Positions 45,286-54,354 of a stretch of 64,000 nt of DNA are shown piece by piece. A program made the translations under genes and the position numbers. Each line of letters begins with the position of its first letter. Position 1 is the first letter of the stretch. The notes beneath the pieces are model-generated. The model saw only the letters and a list, made by a program, of their open reading frames with translations. It searched no databases and had not been told where the DNA came from. The stretch comes from JAAURB01 sp049649525 (GTDB taxonomy: Bacteria > Cyanobacteriota > Cyanobacteriia > Cyanobacteriales > Microcoleaceae): assembly GCA_049649525.1 (NCBI GenBank), contig JBARZE010000001.1:38628-102627 (forward strand), written 5' to 3'.

Positions 45286-47334
45286 GTGGAACAACCAACC
45301 GCTGAAATTGAACAACGCTTGCAACAACTGCGACAACAATTGCAACAAGCTAGCTACGCTTACTATGTTCTGGATAATCCGATTATAGAAGATAGCGTCT
45401 ATGATCGACTTTATCGAGAATTACAAGCTGTAGAAACTCAATACCCCACTTTGCTGACCCCCGATAGTCCAACGAGGCGAGTGGGAGAAAAACCCGCAAC
45501 TCAATTTCAGTCCGTTCGTCACAATATTCCACTTTATAGTTTAGAAAATGCCTTCGATTTTGGAGAACTAAACGCTTGGCAAGATCGTTGGCAAAAACTA
45601 ATTAAAGATCATCAAATAGTTGAAAATAATCAATTCCCGCTGTATGTTTGTGAACTAAAAATTGATGGTTCAGCCATTGCTTTAACTTACGAAAATGGGA
45701 TATTAGTCCGAGGGGCAACTCGGGGTGATGGGATCAGTGGAGAAGACATTACCCAAAATATCAAAACCATTCAATCTATTCCTCTGCGGTTAAATTGCGA
45801 TCCTCCTCCGCCCTGGGTAGAAGTTCGAGGAGAGGCTTTTTTATCTTTAAATGTGTTTGAACAAATTAATCAACAACGGCAAGAAAACGCAGATCCCCCC
45901 TTTGCTAACCCCCGCAATGCAGCAGCGGGTACTCTGCGTCAACTCGACTCCCGTATTGTTGCCCAAAGACGACTTGATTTTTTTGCTTATACGCTGCATC
46001 TACCAGAAGTTGAAACTTCCCGACAAACCCAATGGCAGAATTTACAACAACTGCAAGAAATGGGATTTAAAGTCAATCCCAACCGACAACAATGTATTTC
46101 TTTAACAGAAGTTCAGAACTATTTTAAAGACTGGGATACGCGGCGGCAAACTCTCCCTTACATGACCGATGGAGTGGTAGTCAAACTCAATTCTCTGTCC
46201 TTGCAACAACAACTCGGGTTTACTCAAAAATTTCCTCGTTGGGCAATTGCCCTCAAATATCCCGCAGAAGAAGCCCCCACCCGAATTAAAGCCGTCACCA
46301 TCCAAGTGGGACGAACCGGGGCATTGACCCCAGTGGCAGAACTCGAACCCGTTCATCTCGCCGGGACAACAGTCCAACGGGCAACCTTACATAACCGCGA
46401 TCGCCTTGCTGAATTAGATATCCATCTGGGTGATACCGTTGTGGTTCGCAAAGCCGGAGAAATTATCCCAGAAGTCGTACGTGTCTTGGCGCAATTGCGC
46501 CCTGAAGCGGCCGAAATTGTGAAAATGCCCCATCACTGCCCGGAGTGTGGCGAGGCCGTTGTACAGCCCAAACAAGAGGCGGTAACACGCTGTATTAATG
46601 CTTCCTGCCCTGCTATCTTACGAGGTTCTGTGCGCCATTGGTGTAGCCGGGATGCCCTCGATATTAATGGGGTGGGGGATAAACTGGTTCAGCAATTAGT
46701 CAATCGCGGTTTAGTTGAGTGCGTGGCAGATTTATATGAACTTAGTGTAGAACAACTCACAGGCTTAGAACGGATGGGAGAAAAATCCGCTCAAAAACTG
46801 GTAGAAGCGATCGCCAAATCAAAAACCCAACCCTGGAAGCGAGTGCTGTATGGCTTAGGCATTCGTCATGTCGGCAGTGTCAACGCCACCGTTATCACTC
46901 AACAGTTTCCCACCGTTGAATCATTAATGGCCGCAACAGAAGCAACGATTGCCGGGATTTATGGCATTGGCCCCGAAATTGCCCAGTCTGTCTGTGATTG
47001 GTTTAAAGTCGAAGCCAATCAGATATTAATTGAACGCCTCAAACAAGCCGGATTAAACTTTGTGGCAGCTTCAGCCCCCTCTGCGGCTCCACCTCAATCT
47101 TTACCCCTAGCAGAGAAAACCATTGTGATTACAGGTACACTCCCCACCTTAAAACGTAACGAAGCCAAAGAACTGATTCAAAATGCCGGGGGAAGGGTAA
47201 CCAGTTCAGTTAGTGCTAAAACAGATTATGTATTATTGGGTGGAGATCCCGGTTCCAAATGGGAGAAAGCACAAACATTAGGGATTTCTGCATTATCTGA
47301 AGCCGAATTACTGGAGATGGTGCAATCAATATAA
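45286..47334 (+). CDS. ligA: NAD-dependent DNA ligase LigA
   Basis: 682 residues starting at GTG. Order: Ia domain (YYVLDNPIIEDSVYDRLYREL), adenylation domain with the nucleotide-accepting Lys in CELKIDGSAIAL, OB fold, four-Cys zinc finger (CPECGEAVV ... CINASCPA), HhH repeats (LERMGEKSAQKL, GIYGIGPEIAQ) and a C-terminal BRCT domain (about 605-682; KTIVITGTLPTLKRNEAKELI). It seals nicks in replication and repair. All expected parts are present. Confidence 0.97.
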   Translation: MEQPTAEIEQRLQQLRQQLQQASYAYYVLDNPIIEDSVYDRLYRELQAVETQYPTLLTPDSPTRRVGEKPATQFQSVRHNIPLYSLENAFDFGELNAWQDRWQKLIKDHQIVENNQFPLYVCELKIDGSAIALTYENGILVRGATRGDGISGEDITQNIKTIQSIPLRLNCDPPPPWVEVRGEAFLSLNVFEQINQQRQENADPPFANPRNAAAGTLRQLDSRIVAQRRLDFFAYTLHLPEVETSRQTQWQNLQQLQEMGFKVNPNRQQCISLTEVQNYFKDWDTRRQTLPYMTDGVVVKLNSLSLQQQLGFTQKFPRWAIALKYPAEEAPTRIKAVTIQVGRTGALTPVAELEPVHLAGTTVQRATLHNRDRLAELDIHLGDTVVVRKAGEIIPEVVRVLAQLRPEAAEIVKMPHHCPECGEAVVQPKQEAVTRCINASCPAILRGSVRHWCSRDALDINGVGDKLVQQLVNRGLVECVADLYELSVEQLTGLERMGEKSAQKLVEAIAKSKTQPWKRVLYGLGIRHVGSVNATVITQQFPTVESLMAATEATIAGIYGIGPEIAQSVCDWFKVEANQILIERLKQAGLNFVAASAPSAAPPQSLPLAEKTIVITGTLPTLKRNEAKELIQNAGGRVTSSVSAKTDYVLLGGDPGSKWEKAQTLGISALSEAELLEMVQSI

Positions 47335-47430
47335 AAATTCTATTCCAAAGCGATCGCCAAGTTTACCTGATGACCCAAAAGTGGTCTAGAAAATTAAGTT
47401 ATCTCAATTCATCAACATCGGTAAATTATC

Positions 47431-48507
47431 ATGCCATCGAATGAATCTTCTATTGTAGAACTGCGATCGCTCAACCAAGAGGAGTTTTTACCCCCTATTA
47501 GTCGTTGGAGTAGTTGGGGAAGTGTATTATTACTGGCAACATTTGGCGCAGTTGTGGCTTTAGCGGGTTTCATTGAATATAGCCCAACCATCAAAGCCTC
47601 CGCTTTAGCGCAGCCTGGGGGGAAAATTCAACTGATTCAAGCCGAGACAGAAGGCATTATACAACAGATAGCTGTGTTAGAAAATCAATCGGTTGAAGCC
47701 GGTAGTGCGATCGCCTTCGTTGATCCGGCTCCTTTAGAAGGTCAAAGAGCCAGTATCTCCGCTCAACAAATAGAAGTTAAGCAAGAATTAGAACGACTTA
47801 ATCAGTATCTCAACACCATTAATCAACAAATTCTCAGTAGTTTACAAAGTAAATTATCGGGCGCTGCCTGGAAGAAACTACAACCCCTGTCTATAGATCG
47901 GGCAATTGTTGAATTGACCAAATCAGTGCCGGAAGTTGCCCAGCCATTGGCCCAAGAACAGCGGACATTGCTCAAACAGCAGTGGGATCTCCAAAAACGA
48001 CAAACTCAAATTCAGCGACAACTCGACCAAGTCAACGCTCAAATGGAAAGTGCAGTGATCCGCGCCCCCATTGATGGAATTATTACCAAATTAGAAATCC
48101 CTAGTCCCGGAGAAACCATTCAGCCCGACCAGGTCGCCGCTCATATTGTCCCAGGTGAGGCCCCTTTAATCTTTAAGGCGTTGGTGAAAGCAGAGGATAT
48201 TTCCCAAGTGAATGTCGATGCTGAAGTTCATATGAGGATTTCAGCTTATCCATTCACAGATTATGGGGTACTGAAGGGAAAAGTGAGTCAGGTATCTTTT
48301 AGTCGTGCTAACCCGGATTCGCAACCGAACTCATCAGCTCAAGCTTATTATGAGGTGATTATTGCACCCGATCAACCCTATCTGACCAAGCAAAATCAAC
48401 AGTATATGATTTATTCGGGCATGGAAGGCAGAGCCGATATTGTGGTTGCACCCGAACCCGTTTTAAGCATGATTCTGAGAAAAGCCAGACTCACCACAGG
48501 CTTGTAA
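47431..48507 (+). CDS. HlyD-family membrane-fusion (adaptor) protein
   Basis: 358 residues. A single N-terminal membrane helix (about 30-50) follows a Ser- and Glu-rich start, then a lipoyl half-motif (GIIQQIAVLENQSVEAGSAIAFVDP), a helical hairpin (about 105-205), the second lipoyl half (APIDGIITKLEIPSPGETIQP) and beta-barrel strands. This is the periplasmic adaptor of type I or related exporters. No ABC exporter or TolC partner is adjacent; the ABC ATPase downstream is of another type. A partner for the RTX proteins of this window may be encoded elsewhere. Confidence 0.88.
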   Translation: MPSNESSIVELRSLNQEEFLPPISRWSSWGSVLLLATFGAVVALAGFIEYSPTIKASALAQPGGKIQLIQAETEGIIQQIAVLENQSVEAGSAIAFVDPAPLEGQRASISAQQIEVKQELERLNQYLNTINQQILSSLQSKLSGAAWKKLQPLSIDRAIVELTKSVPEVAQPLAQEQRTLLKQQWDLQKRQTQIQRQLDQVNAQMESAVIRAPIDGIITKLEIPSPGETIQPDQVAAHIVPGEAPLIFKALVKAEDISQVNVDAEVHMRISAYPFTDYGVLKGKVSQVSFSRANPDSQPNSSAQAYYEVIIAPDQPYLTKQNQQYMIYSGMEGRADIVVAPEPVLSMILRKARLTTGL

Positions 48508-48694
48508 TAGTCTTTTAAATCAGGGTAAAAGGGAGATTGGCAAAGGAAAAAACTGAGTTATTTTCTCTGTTGATTTCTTCTGCCCTCGGGTAAGGATATC
48601 AACTCGACAATGAACCAATAGTCACAGATACCTTGTCAGTCCAGATTTCATCAGATAAGCTTTAAAGAAGACATTTCCCCAAAAAGTTGCAATC

Positions 48695-49879
48695 ATGCTG
48701 CAAGCAGCAACCCATTATCCTTATAACCCAGGTGCGAGTGGAAGCGAAACTCAACCGGACGTAGAACTGCGTAAAGTTTTCAAGGTATTTAACGGTGAAA
48801 CGGCTGTCCGGGGCGTTGACCTAGAGATTAAACGCGGTGAGTTTTTTAGCATTCTCGGCCCTTCCGGTTGTGGAAAAACTACCACATTACGGTTAATTGC
48901 CGGGTTTGAAAGCCCGTCGGCGGGTGAGGTCTTAATTCAAGGTTTACCGATGAATCAAGTCCCGCCTTATCGCCGCCCTGTGAATACGGTTTTTCAGAGT
49001 TATGCTTTGTTTGGTCATTTAAACGTTCGAGAAAATATTGCTTTTGGTTTAAAGATCAAACGACAGAGTCCAGCCGAAATTGAAGATCGGGTTCAAGAAG
49101 TCTTGAGTCTGGTGAAAATGGAGAAGTTTGCTCAGCGTTACCCCAGTCAAATGTCTGGAGGACAACAACAGCGGGTCGCATTAGCGCGTGCTTTAGTCAA
49201 CCGTCCAGCGGTATTATTATTAGATGAACCGTTAGGGGCGCTAGATTTGAAGCTGCGCAAACAGATGCAGATGGAATTATCCAATCTACACCGCAACCTC
49301 GGGTTAACGTTTGTGATGGTGACTCACGATCAAGAGGAAGCCATGAGTTTATCAGACCGGATTGCGGTGATGCAAGATGGTAAAATCGAACAGATTGGCA
49401 CACCTCATGAAATTTATGAGTATCCTCAAACTGCCTTTATCGCTGACTTTATTGGGGATACTAACTTATTTGAAGGGGAGGTAGAATTAGCATACGACGA
49501 CGACAACGACGCTTCGAGTCAACTGATTGTGACTTCGACTGGATTAAAAATTCAAGTAGAATCGTCCGATTGCAATAATCATGACAATCCGCTTCGGGTC
49601 GAACTTCGTGCCGGAAGCAAGGCGATCGTCAGTATCCGACCTGAAAAGATGTCTTTAAGTTCATATCCCATGGGCGGTAAACTTAACTGTCTAGAAGGCA
49701 AGCTCAGCAACGCCATGTATCTCGGTACCCACACACAATATATTGTACAGTTGCTGTCGGGAGAGCAAGTCAGGGTACAACAACACAGCACAAGAGAGTC
49801 ATTACCCAATTTTGGTGGAGCGATTTATGTCTGTTGGGAACCGTCTGCCAGTCGGATTCTCGCTCATCCTAAATCATAG
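48695..49879 (+). CDS. ABC importer ATPase, PotA/CUT-type with TOBE domain
   Basis: 394 residues. Walker A GPSGCGKTT, signature MSGGQQQRVALARAL, Walker B VLLLDEPLGALD and switch His in MVTHDQEEAMS are intact. The C-terminal part (about 255-390) has TOBE-type strands (GSKAIVSIRPEKMSL), as in PotA (spermidine/putrescine) and sugar importers. Membrane and binding proteins that would show the substrate are not adjacent. It is 187 bp after the HlyD gene. Best named as a PotA-like orphan ATPase; the substrate is uncertain. Confidence 0.88.
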   Translation: MLQAATHYPYNPGASGSETQPDVELRKVFKVFNGETAVRGVDLEIKRGEFFSILGPSGCGKTTTLRLIAGFESPSAGEVLIQGLPMNQVPPYRRPVNTVFQSYALFGHLNVRENIAFGLKIKRQSPAEIEDRVQEVLSLVKMEKFAQRYPSQMSGGQQQRVALARALVNRPAVLLLDEPLGALDLKLRKQMQMELSNLHRNLGLTFVMVTHDQEEAMSLSDRIAVMQDGKIEQIGTPHEIYEYPQTAFIADFIGDTNLFEGEVELAYDDDNDASSQLIVTSTGLKIQVESSDCNNHDNPLRVELRAGSKAIVSIRPEKMSLSSYPMGGKLNCLEGKLSNAMYLGTHTQYIVQLLSGEQVRVQQHSTRESLPNFGGAIYVCWEPSASRILAHPKS

Positions 49880-49906
49880 ATCGATCGGGTTTTCTGAGCG
49901 ATCTAT
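49876..49906 (+). terminator. Hairpin at the end of the ABC ATPase gene
   Basis: ATAGATCG (49876-49883, which includes the stop codon) pairs with CGATCTAT (49899-49906). There is no long T-run after it, so it may protect the 3' end more than end transcription. Confidence 0.35.
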
Positions 49907-50251
49907 TTACCATAAAAAATCTATCTAGGATATTCATCGGCCGACATCCTCGATAGTTCATTACTGTCGTTGATTAATTGAGTTAAGTTCTACCGCAACG
50001 CCGTTTTACCTCAGTTTTTGACCTGGATAAACCAGGTGGGTACCGTAGTTGAGTTTAAAGTTTCCGAGTACTATGCTCGGTTTACTGCCACTCGAAAATT
50101 GCTTTGGTTCCCGTTAATGAAAAATTATAGATCAATAAAACATATTGGCAGTCACCAACGTCGTAGTAGAACTTACTTTTTATTATAGCGATTTCACTTA
50201 AATTGTCTAGAGGGGATAGCGAGATTGGGTGAGATCTGTTGAAAGTACGCC
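49907..50251. other. Spacer with two small hairpins
   Basis: 345 bp between the ABC ATPase gene and the convergent DUF3318 gene. ACCTGG-N5-CCAGGT lies at 50021-50037 and CCGAG-N7-CTCGG at 50064-50080. No open frame was accepted. A small structured RNA is possible, but nothing identifies one. Confidence 0.35.
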
Positions 50252-50863
50252 CTAATCTTCGTGTCGAACAGTATTGGGAACACCGATAGGAGAGATATTG
50301 GCAATAACTTTAAGATTTTGAGTCCGAACTAATTCAACAAAGCTGAGGCTAGTTCTACCTTCGAGCTTTGCGATGGCTTCTATCGCTTCAATTAAGGCAA
50401 TGGCGGCAACCGATGGGTCATAACCGCGTCTCTGGGAAACTCCCAGTGCCAATTCATCGGCTTCGAGTTCGGTTTGGGTACGGTGGTTTCCTCGCCAGAC
50501 TCGCAGTATTCCTAGTGTCCCTAAGCCACCAGCCAGTAGAATTCCAATTGCATCTCGTTGTAGGAGTTCGACCATCAGACCCACTCCAGAAGCGACCACA
50601 ATACCTTGATTGAGATCCGGCTTAAACCAACGAACGTTACAGAGCCAATTGACTGTTCGTAATAAAATCAAATCTCGTTGAGGTCTAGATAAATGTTGCC
50701 AAAGGTCAAAATTAATCAGAATACGTCGCGCTGGTTTCCAAGGCAGCGGAAAGGGACTCTCAATCACAGTAGACTGTTGAGGTTGACTGACGAGTTGCGT
50801 CATCATTCGACCCGAAGCGGGCATTAGATCGAGTAAATGACGAATTTCGGCATCTTGATTCAT
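50252..50863 (-). CDS. DUF3318 domain protein
   Basis: 203 residues. The pattern LLDLMPASGRMM, ILINFDLWQHLSRPQRDLILLRTVNWL, a hydrophobic pair of segments (about 95-125) and ELEADELALGVSQRRGYDPSVAAIALIEAIEAIAKLEGR match the cyanobacterial DUF3318 family. An HE-xx-H-type metal site is not visible, although the QTELEADELAL helix recalls the third-ligand helix of M48 peptidases. Function unknown. The start is followed by a long upstream spacer. Confidence 0.8.
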   Translation of the reverse strand: MNQDAEIRHLLDLMPASGRMMTQLVSQPQQSTVIESPFPLPWKPARRILINFDLWQHLSRPQRDLILLRTVNWLCNVRWFKPDLNQGIVVASGVGLMVELLQRDAIGILLAGGLGTLGILRVWRGNHRTQTELEADELALGVSQRRGYDPSVAAIALIEAIEAIAKLEGRTSLSFVELVRTQNLKVIANISPIGVPNTVRHED

Positions 50864-51089
50864 GCAACTGAACCGTTGAATATAAAGGAATATTAAAAAT
50901 ATTAATCTGTTGCTCCCGAATTGTACACCTCACAACAGACAAGACGTGCTTTGAGGGTGGGGAGAATAAAAGGATTAGTGATAAATCACTATTTTATTTG
51001 ATTAGATCAACTGCTAATCTTAAATTAATCAATAATTAGGTTCAGTTAATTTATAACACTTATCAATATTTCGATAACTGAATTGATAC

Positions 51090-51236
51090 TTATTTAGAAT
51101 TGCCAGTGATTAATTGACTATAAAGCTGGATATTGTAGTAATGATTGTCGCTTAAAGGCTGAGAAGCCGCCATAGAATTAACACGAAGATAAAGAGAGAA
51201 AGTTAAGATCGTGGCAAAGATTAGTTTTTCTAACAT
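51090..51236 (-). CDS. Small 48-residue protein with N-terminal hydrophobic segment
   Basis: Read from the gap: ATG at 51236, stop at 51090. It begins MLEKLIFATILTFSLYL, a good single membrane segment or signal peptide, and ends in a polar, Tyr-rich tail. AGGT lies about 8 nt before the ATG as ribosome binding site. It lies alone in a 740-bp gap between the DUF3318 and Ycf66 genes. I do not recognise a family. Coding status rests on the membrane-like start and binding site only. Confidence 0.45.
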   Translation of the reverse strand: MLEKLIFATILTFSLYLRVNSMAASQPLSDNHYYNIQLYSQLITGNSK

Positions 51237-51604
51237 AGTTCAGCACCTATTCAAAATTATCAATTTTGATTTCAACTCAGTTTTCGCATATCTGGAATCG
51301 TAAAGAATTTAGCCACTATTCTCTATGATTTCATCTTCTAATAAATGTGAGGTATTTTACATAATTCAAGTGATTTTAATCACTGCTAAATCCTTTTAAA
51401 GTTGCTATGAATCTATATTTCGATTGAACAGCCATTCCCTGCGGCAATTCACCCTAAAATTCTAAATAATTTATAAAGATTTTCGCCCCAGGCGATAGCT
51501 GACTCATCCTTAAGAAATAGATTAATCTCAATATTTGATCGTTACGACTCACAGAACGGTACAATATCGCCATAGGCGTTTGTTAACTAGATTCGGAGGA
51601 CAAG

Positions 51605-53047
51605 ATGCTCACATACATCTTGGCGATCGCAGTTGCTATCAGCAGCTTAGGACTATACATGGCAGCTTTCTTTTTTCCTGAAATCCATCGGAAAAACGAT
51701 TTTGTCTGGAGTGGCGTTGGGCTGTTTTATGCTCTGATACTGTGGGTTTGTGCAGGACGCATCACCGGAGCGGTTCTCCTGGGTCAGACGGCCAGTGTGG
51801 CTTTGCTCGGATGGCTGGGATGGCAAACTGTAACGTTACGTCGTCGCATCACCCCTGAACTACTGAAAACACCAATTCCTGAATCTATTAAGCAACGAAC
51901 CAATCAGGTGTTGCCCTCCCCTGGTGCAACCGTACCCGCCACGGTGAGTCAGCCTGTAGCGTTGGAAAAATCTCCACAACCAGAGACACTAGAATCTGTT
52001 GAACCGACGATATTGCAGACAACCCCAATCAATACAGTAGAGCCAGTCACACCGATACAGAATACACCGCTAGAAAATGCACCGCCAACAGTGCTTCAAG
52101 AGGCGACTGAAGCGGCAGAAGAATTGATTGAGGAGGCAACTGAAAAGGCAAAAGATGCCGCTGAAGCTGTCGAAGAATGGGTAGACACTGCAACCGACAA
52201 AGCCGAAGATATTGCAAAAGACGTTGCTGAAGTGGCTGAAGAATGGGTAGAAACCGCAGCCAACAAAGCTGAAGATGCCGCTGATGTCGCAGCCGATAAG
52301 ATTAAAGAAACGGTGGCAGAGGTCAAAGAAGAAGCTAAAATCCTTTCAAACGCGCGTCCAACGGCTAAAACTAAATCAAAACGCCAAAATCCTCTCGCTC
52401 AAATTCTGGGAGTGGTGACAGGAATATTCAAACGCAAACAAAAACCGCCAACAGCCTCAATTAAGACTGCAGTGACTAAACCCAAAACACCTGCAGTGAC
52501 TCCCACTCCAACCCCAGAACCCGCTAATTTAGAAGTTGTAGAACAAACAACAACCGAAGTCGAAACAGTAGAAACAATTGAACCCGCTAATTTAGAAGTT
52601 GCAGAACAAACAACAACCGAAGTCGAAACAGTAGACAAAACAGAGAGCGAACCCGCGAATAAATCTCCTTTTGAAGAATTAACTTCTACTCCTTCAGAGT
52701 CTGAGGTGATTCAGACCGAAGCTGAGTTAATTGCAGTAGCCGATGAGTTGGATCAAAATGACAATCCTGTTGTTCAAACGAATTCTCCGATTAAACTGAA
52801 TATTGAAAATATAGAGGAAATAGACTTAACAATTGAGACAGTAGAAGTGGTAGAAGAGCCTGTAACTGAACCAGAATCTACAATAGAAACAGCAGAAATC
52901 GTAGAAAAACCAGAAACTGAAGATTCAATAGAAGTAGGAAAAACGGACAATACTGTGAGTGAAGCTGAACCAGATGAGGAAACTCAAGATTCGCCGACAC
53001 CACCGAGTTTAAAACGTCCGAACTCTCCGAATAAAGAGAATCAATGA
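51605..53047 (+). CDS. ycf66: Ycf66 family protein with long repetitive tail
   Basis: 480 residues. The first about 85 residues hold three hydrophobic helices and the Ycf66 pattern (FPEIHRKNDFVWSGVGLFYALILWVCAGRITGAVLLGQ). After that comes a long hydrophilic region: a Glu/Ala-rich coiled stretch (about 165-245), a basic patch (about 255-285), and a Thr/Glu/Pro-rich tail with two 21-residue repeats. Ycf66 is kept in cyanobacteria and some plastids; its role is unknown. GGAGGA stands 4 nt before the ATG, the best ribosome site in the window. It is followed closely by the YkgJ-type gene. Confidence 0.88.
   Translation: MLTYILAIAVAISSLGLYMAAFFFPEIHRKNDFVWSGVGLFYALILWVCAGRITGAVLLGQTASVALLGWLGWQTVTLRRRITPELLKTPIPESIKQRTNQVLPSPGATVPATVSQPVALEKSPQPETLESVEPTILQTTPINTVEPVTPIQNTPLENAPPTVLQEATEAAEELIEEATEKAKDAAEAVEEWVDTATDKAEDIAKDVAEVAEEWVETAANKAEDAADVAADKIKETVAEVKEEAKILSNARPTAKTKSKRQNPLAQILGVVTGIFKRKQKPPTASIKTAVTKPKTPAVTPTPTPEPANLEVVEQTTTEVETVETIEPANLEVAEQTTTEVETVDKTESEPANKSPFEELTSTPSESEVIQTEAELIAVADELDQNDNPVVQTNSPIKLNIENIEEIDLTIETVEVVEEPVTEPESTIETAEIVEKPETEDSIEVGKTDNTVSEAEPDEETQDSPTPPSLKRPNSPNKENQ
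52517..52636 (+). repeat. 63-bp tandem duplication inside ycf66
   Basis: Two adjacent copies start at 52517 and 52580. They differ at one base in the first about 55 bp and diverge at the end of the second copy. The reading frame is kept, so the protein gains a repeated EPANLEV-EQTTTEVETV unit. The low divergence suggests recent duplication. Confidence 0.85.
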
Positions 53048-53076
53048 ACATCGTAAAGGAGTGAAATTAAACGCTT

Positions 53077-53439
53077 GTGGCAACTTGGTGTTGTGTGAAA
53101 CAATGTGGGGCTTGTTGTAATCTTAATCCGGCAGATCGCCCGGAATTAGATCAATATTTATCTCCAGAAGATGTAGAATATTATCTCAGTTTAGTCGGGG
53201 AAAATGGCTGGTGTATTCACTATAATCACATCACGAGAGAATGCCAGATTTATGCAGATCGTCCTTGGTTTTGTCGAGTCCAAATAGAGACTTTTCAACG
53301 AATGTTTGAGATTGAACCAGAGGAATTAAATGATTTTGCCATAGAATGTTGTCAACAACAAATAGAAGGCGTTTATGGCGATCGCTCTGTTGAAATGGAG
53401 CGATTTAATCAAGCAGTGGGTTTGACTGAAAATAGTTAA
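53077..53439 (+). CDS. YkgJ-family cysteine-cluster protein
   Basis: 120 residues, starting at GTG 29 bp after ycf66. The Cys pattern C-x3-C-G-A-C-C near the start, then WCIHYNHITRECQIYADRPWFCR and later IECCQQQ, matches the CxxCxxCC (YkgJ/UPF0153) family, thought to bind zinc or an Fe-S cluster. Cytoplasmic. Cotranscription with ycf66 is likely. Its stop meets the end of the convergent RibD-C gene (53440). Confidence 0.88.
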   Translation: MATWCCVKQCGACCNLNPADRPELDQYLSPEDVEYYLSLVGENGWCIHYNHITRECQIYADRPWFCRVQIETFQRMFEIEPEELNDFAIECCQQQIEGVYGDRSVEMERFNQAVGLTENS

Positions 53440-54138
53440 TTATTTCGGCAGAACACGATAATGTAAGAATATTTCTTGTTCTATTTTTTGGACTTCTAAT
53501 AACTGTAACTGAGGCGCAACAGCGGCTAAAAACCCTTGTCCTGCAACAGGTGTGGGCGATTGACTTCCCCCTAAAATTAACGGACAAATCGTTAGCCAAA
53601 ATTCATCAATTAAGTTTTCTTGAATTAAGGAACTGACTAATTCACCCCCGCCGATCACCGCAATTCGTTGAATTCCAAGTAGAGTTAATTGCTCGAAAGC
53701 ATTCACCCAGTCTAAATTATCATTAATTGTCGGCGCAACAATAATTTGTTCAAAAGGTGCAGTATTCTGTTGTTTGCCTGCGGCTGTTGTCAGTAAACCG
53801 TGAGGGACAGGCTGCTGAAAAAATTTGAACTTTGGGGAAATATCGCCTGAAGCTGAACAAACAATTTGCCAAGGTTGGGTTGGTTTTCCTTGTTGTTGTC
53901 GTTGCTGCAACAGTTGGGGGGAAGTGATGGGTAAAGTGGTGCCATAAGCATCTAATGTTCCTTTACCAAACAACACGGCATCGACTAAAGCCACTTGATG
54001 TTCAAGATGTGCCTTGTCTGCTGTTGAACCAAACCGAGCAGGCGAGCGCATTCTATCTGCTATTTTACCATCAGCACTCATCGCCAACACAACAGTAGTG
54101 TGAGGTTTAGGGTGTGGGGAAAAAGAAAGGTTATCCAT
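53440..54138 (-). CDS. RibD C-terminal-type reductase
   Basis: 232 residues that match only the reductase half of RibD: TTVVLAMSADGKIAD at the start, DAVLFGKGTLDAYG, and IAVIGGGELVSSLIQENLIDEFWLTICPLILGG near the end. No deaminase zinc motif is present. Because a full-length RibD is also encoded in the window, this may be a paralogue acting in another dihydrofolate-like or pterin reduction, or a second riboflavin reductase. Monocistronic. Confidence 0.88.
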   Translation of the reverse strand: MDNLSFSPHPKPHTTVVLAMSADGKIADRMRSPARFGSTADKAHLEHQVALVDAVLFGKGTLDAYGTTLPITSPQLLQQRQQQGKPTQPWQIVCSASGDISPKFKFFQQPVPHGLLTTAAGKQQNTAPFEQIIVAPTINDNLDWVNAFEQLTLLGIQRIAVIGGGELVSSLIQENLIDEFWLTICPLILGGSQSPTPVAGQGFLAAVAPQLQLLEVQKIEQEIFLHYRVLPK

Positions 54139-54354
54139 ATAGCAGCTACATTGTTGGGTGGCATCACATTTTAAATTCTAGAACCCCTTCACGGTAATTC
54201 TCCTTCCTCCCTCAGCATAGATGCCTTCACGCTTAATATCAAAAGTTTGGCATTATTTTGTAACGGCATTATAATAGTAAGCAATTGACTATCAGGGTTG
54301 TTAGTTAGTCTGATATCTGAAAATCGATACTCTACACATTGGATATTAATTGAG

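Noticed and set aside
52096..52638. Minus-strand Ser/Ala- and Val/Thr-rich frames
   Set aside because: Shadows of the repetitive Ycf66 tail.
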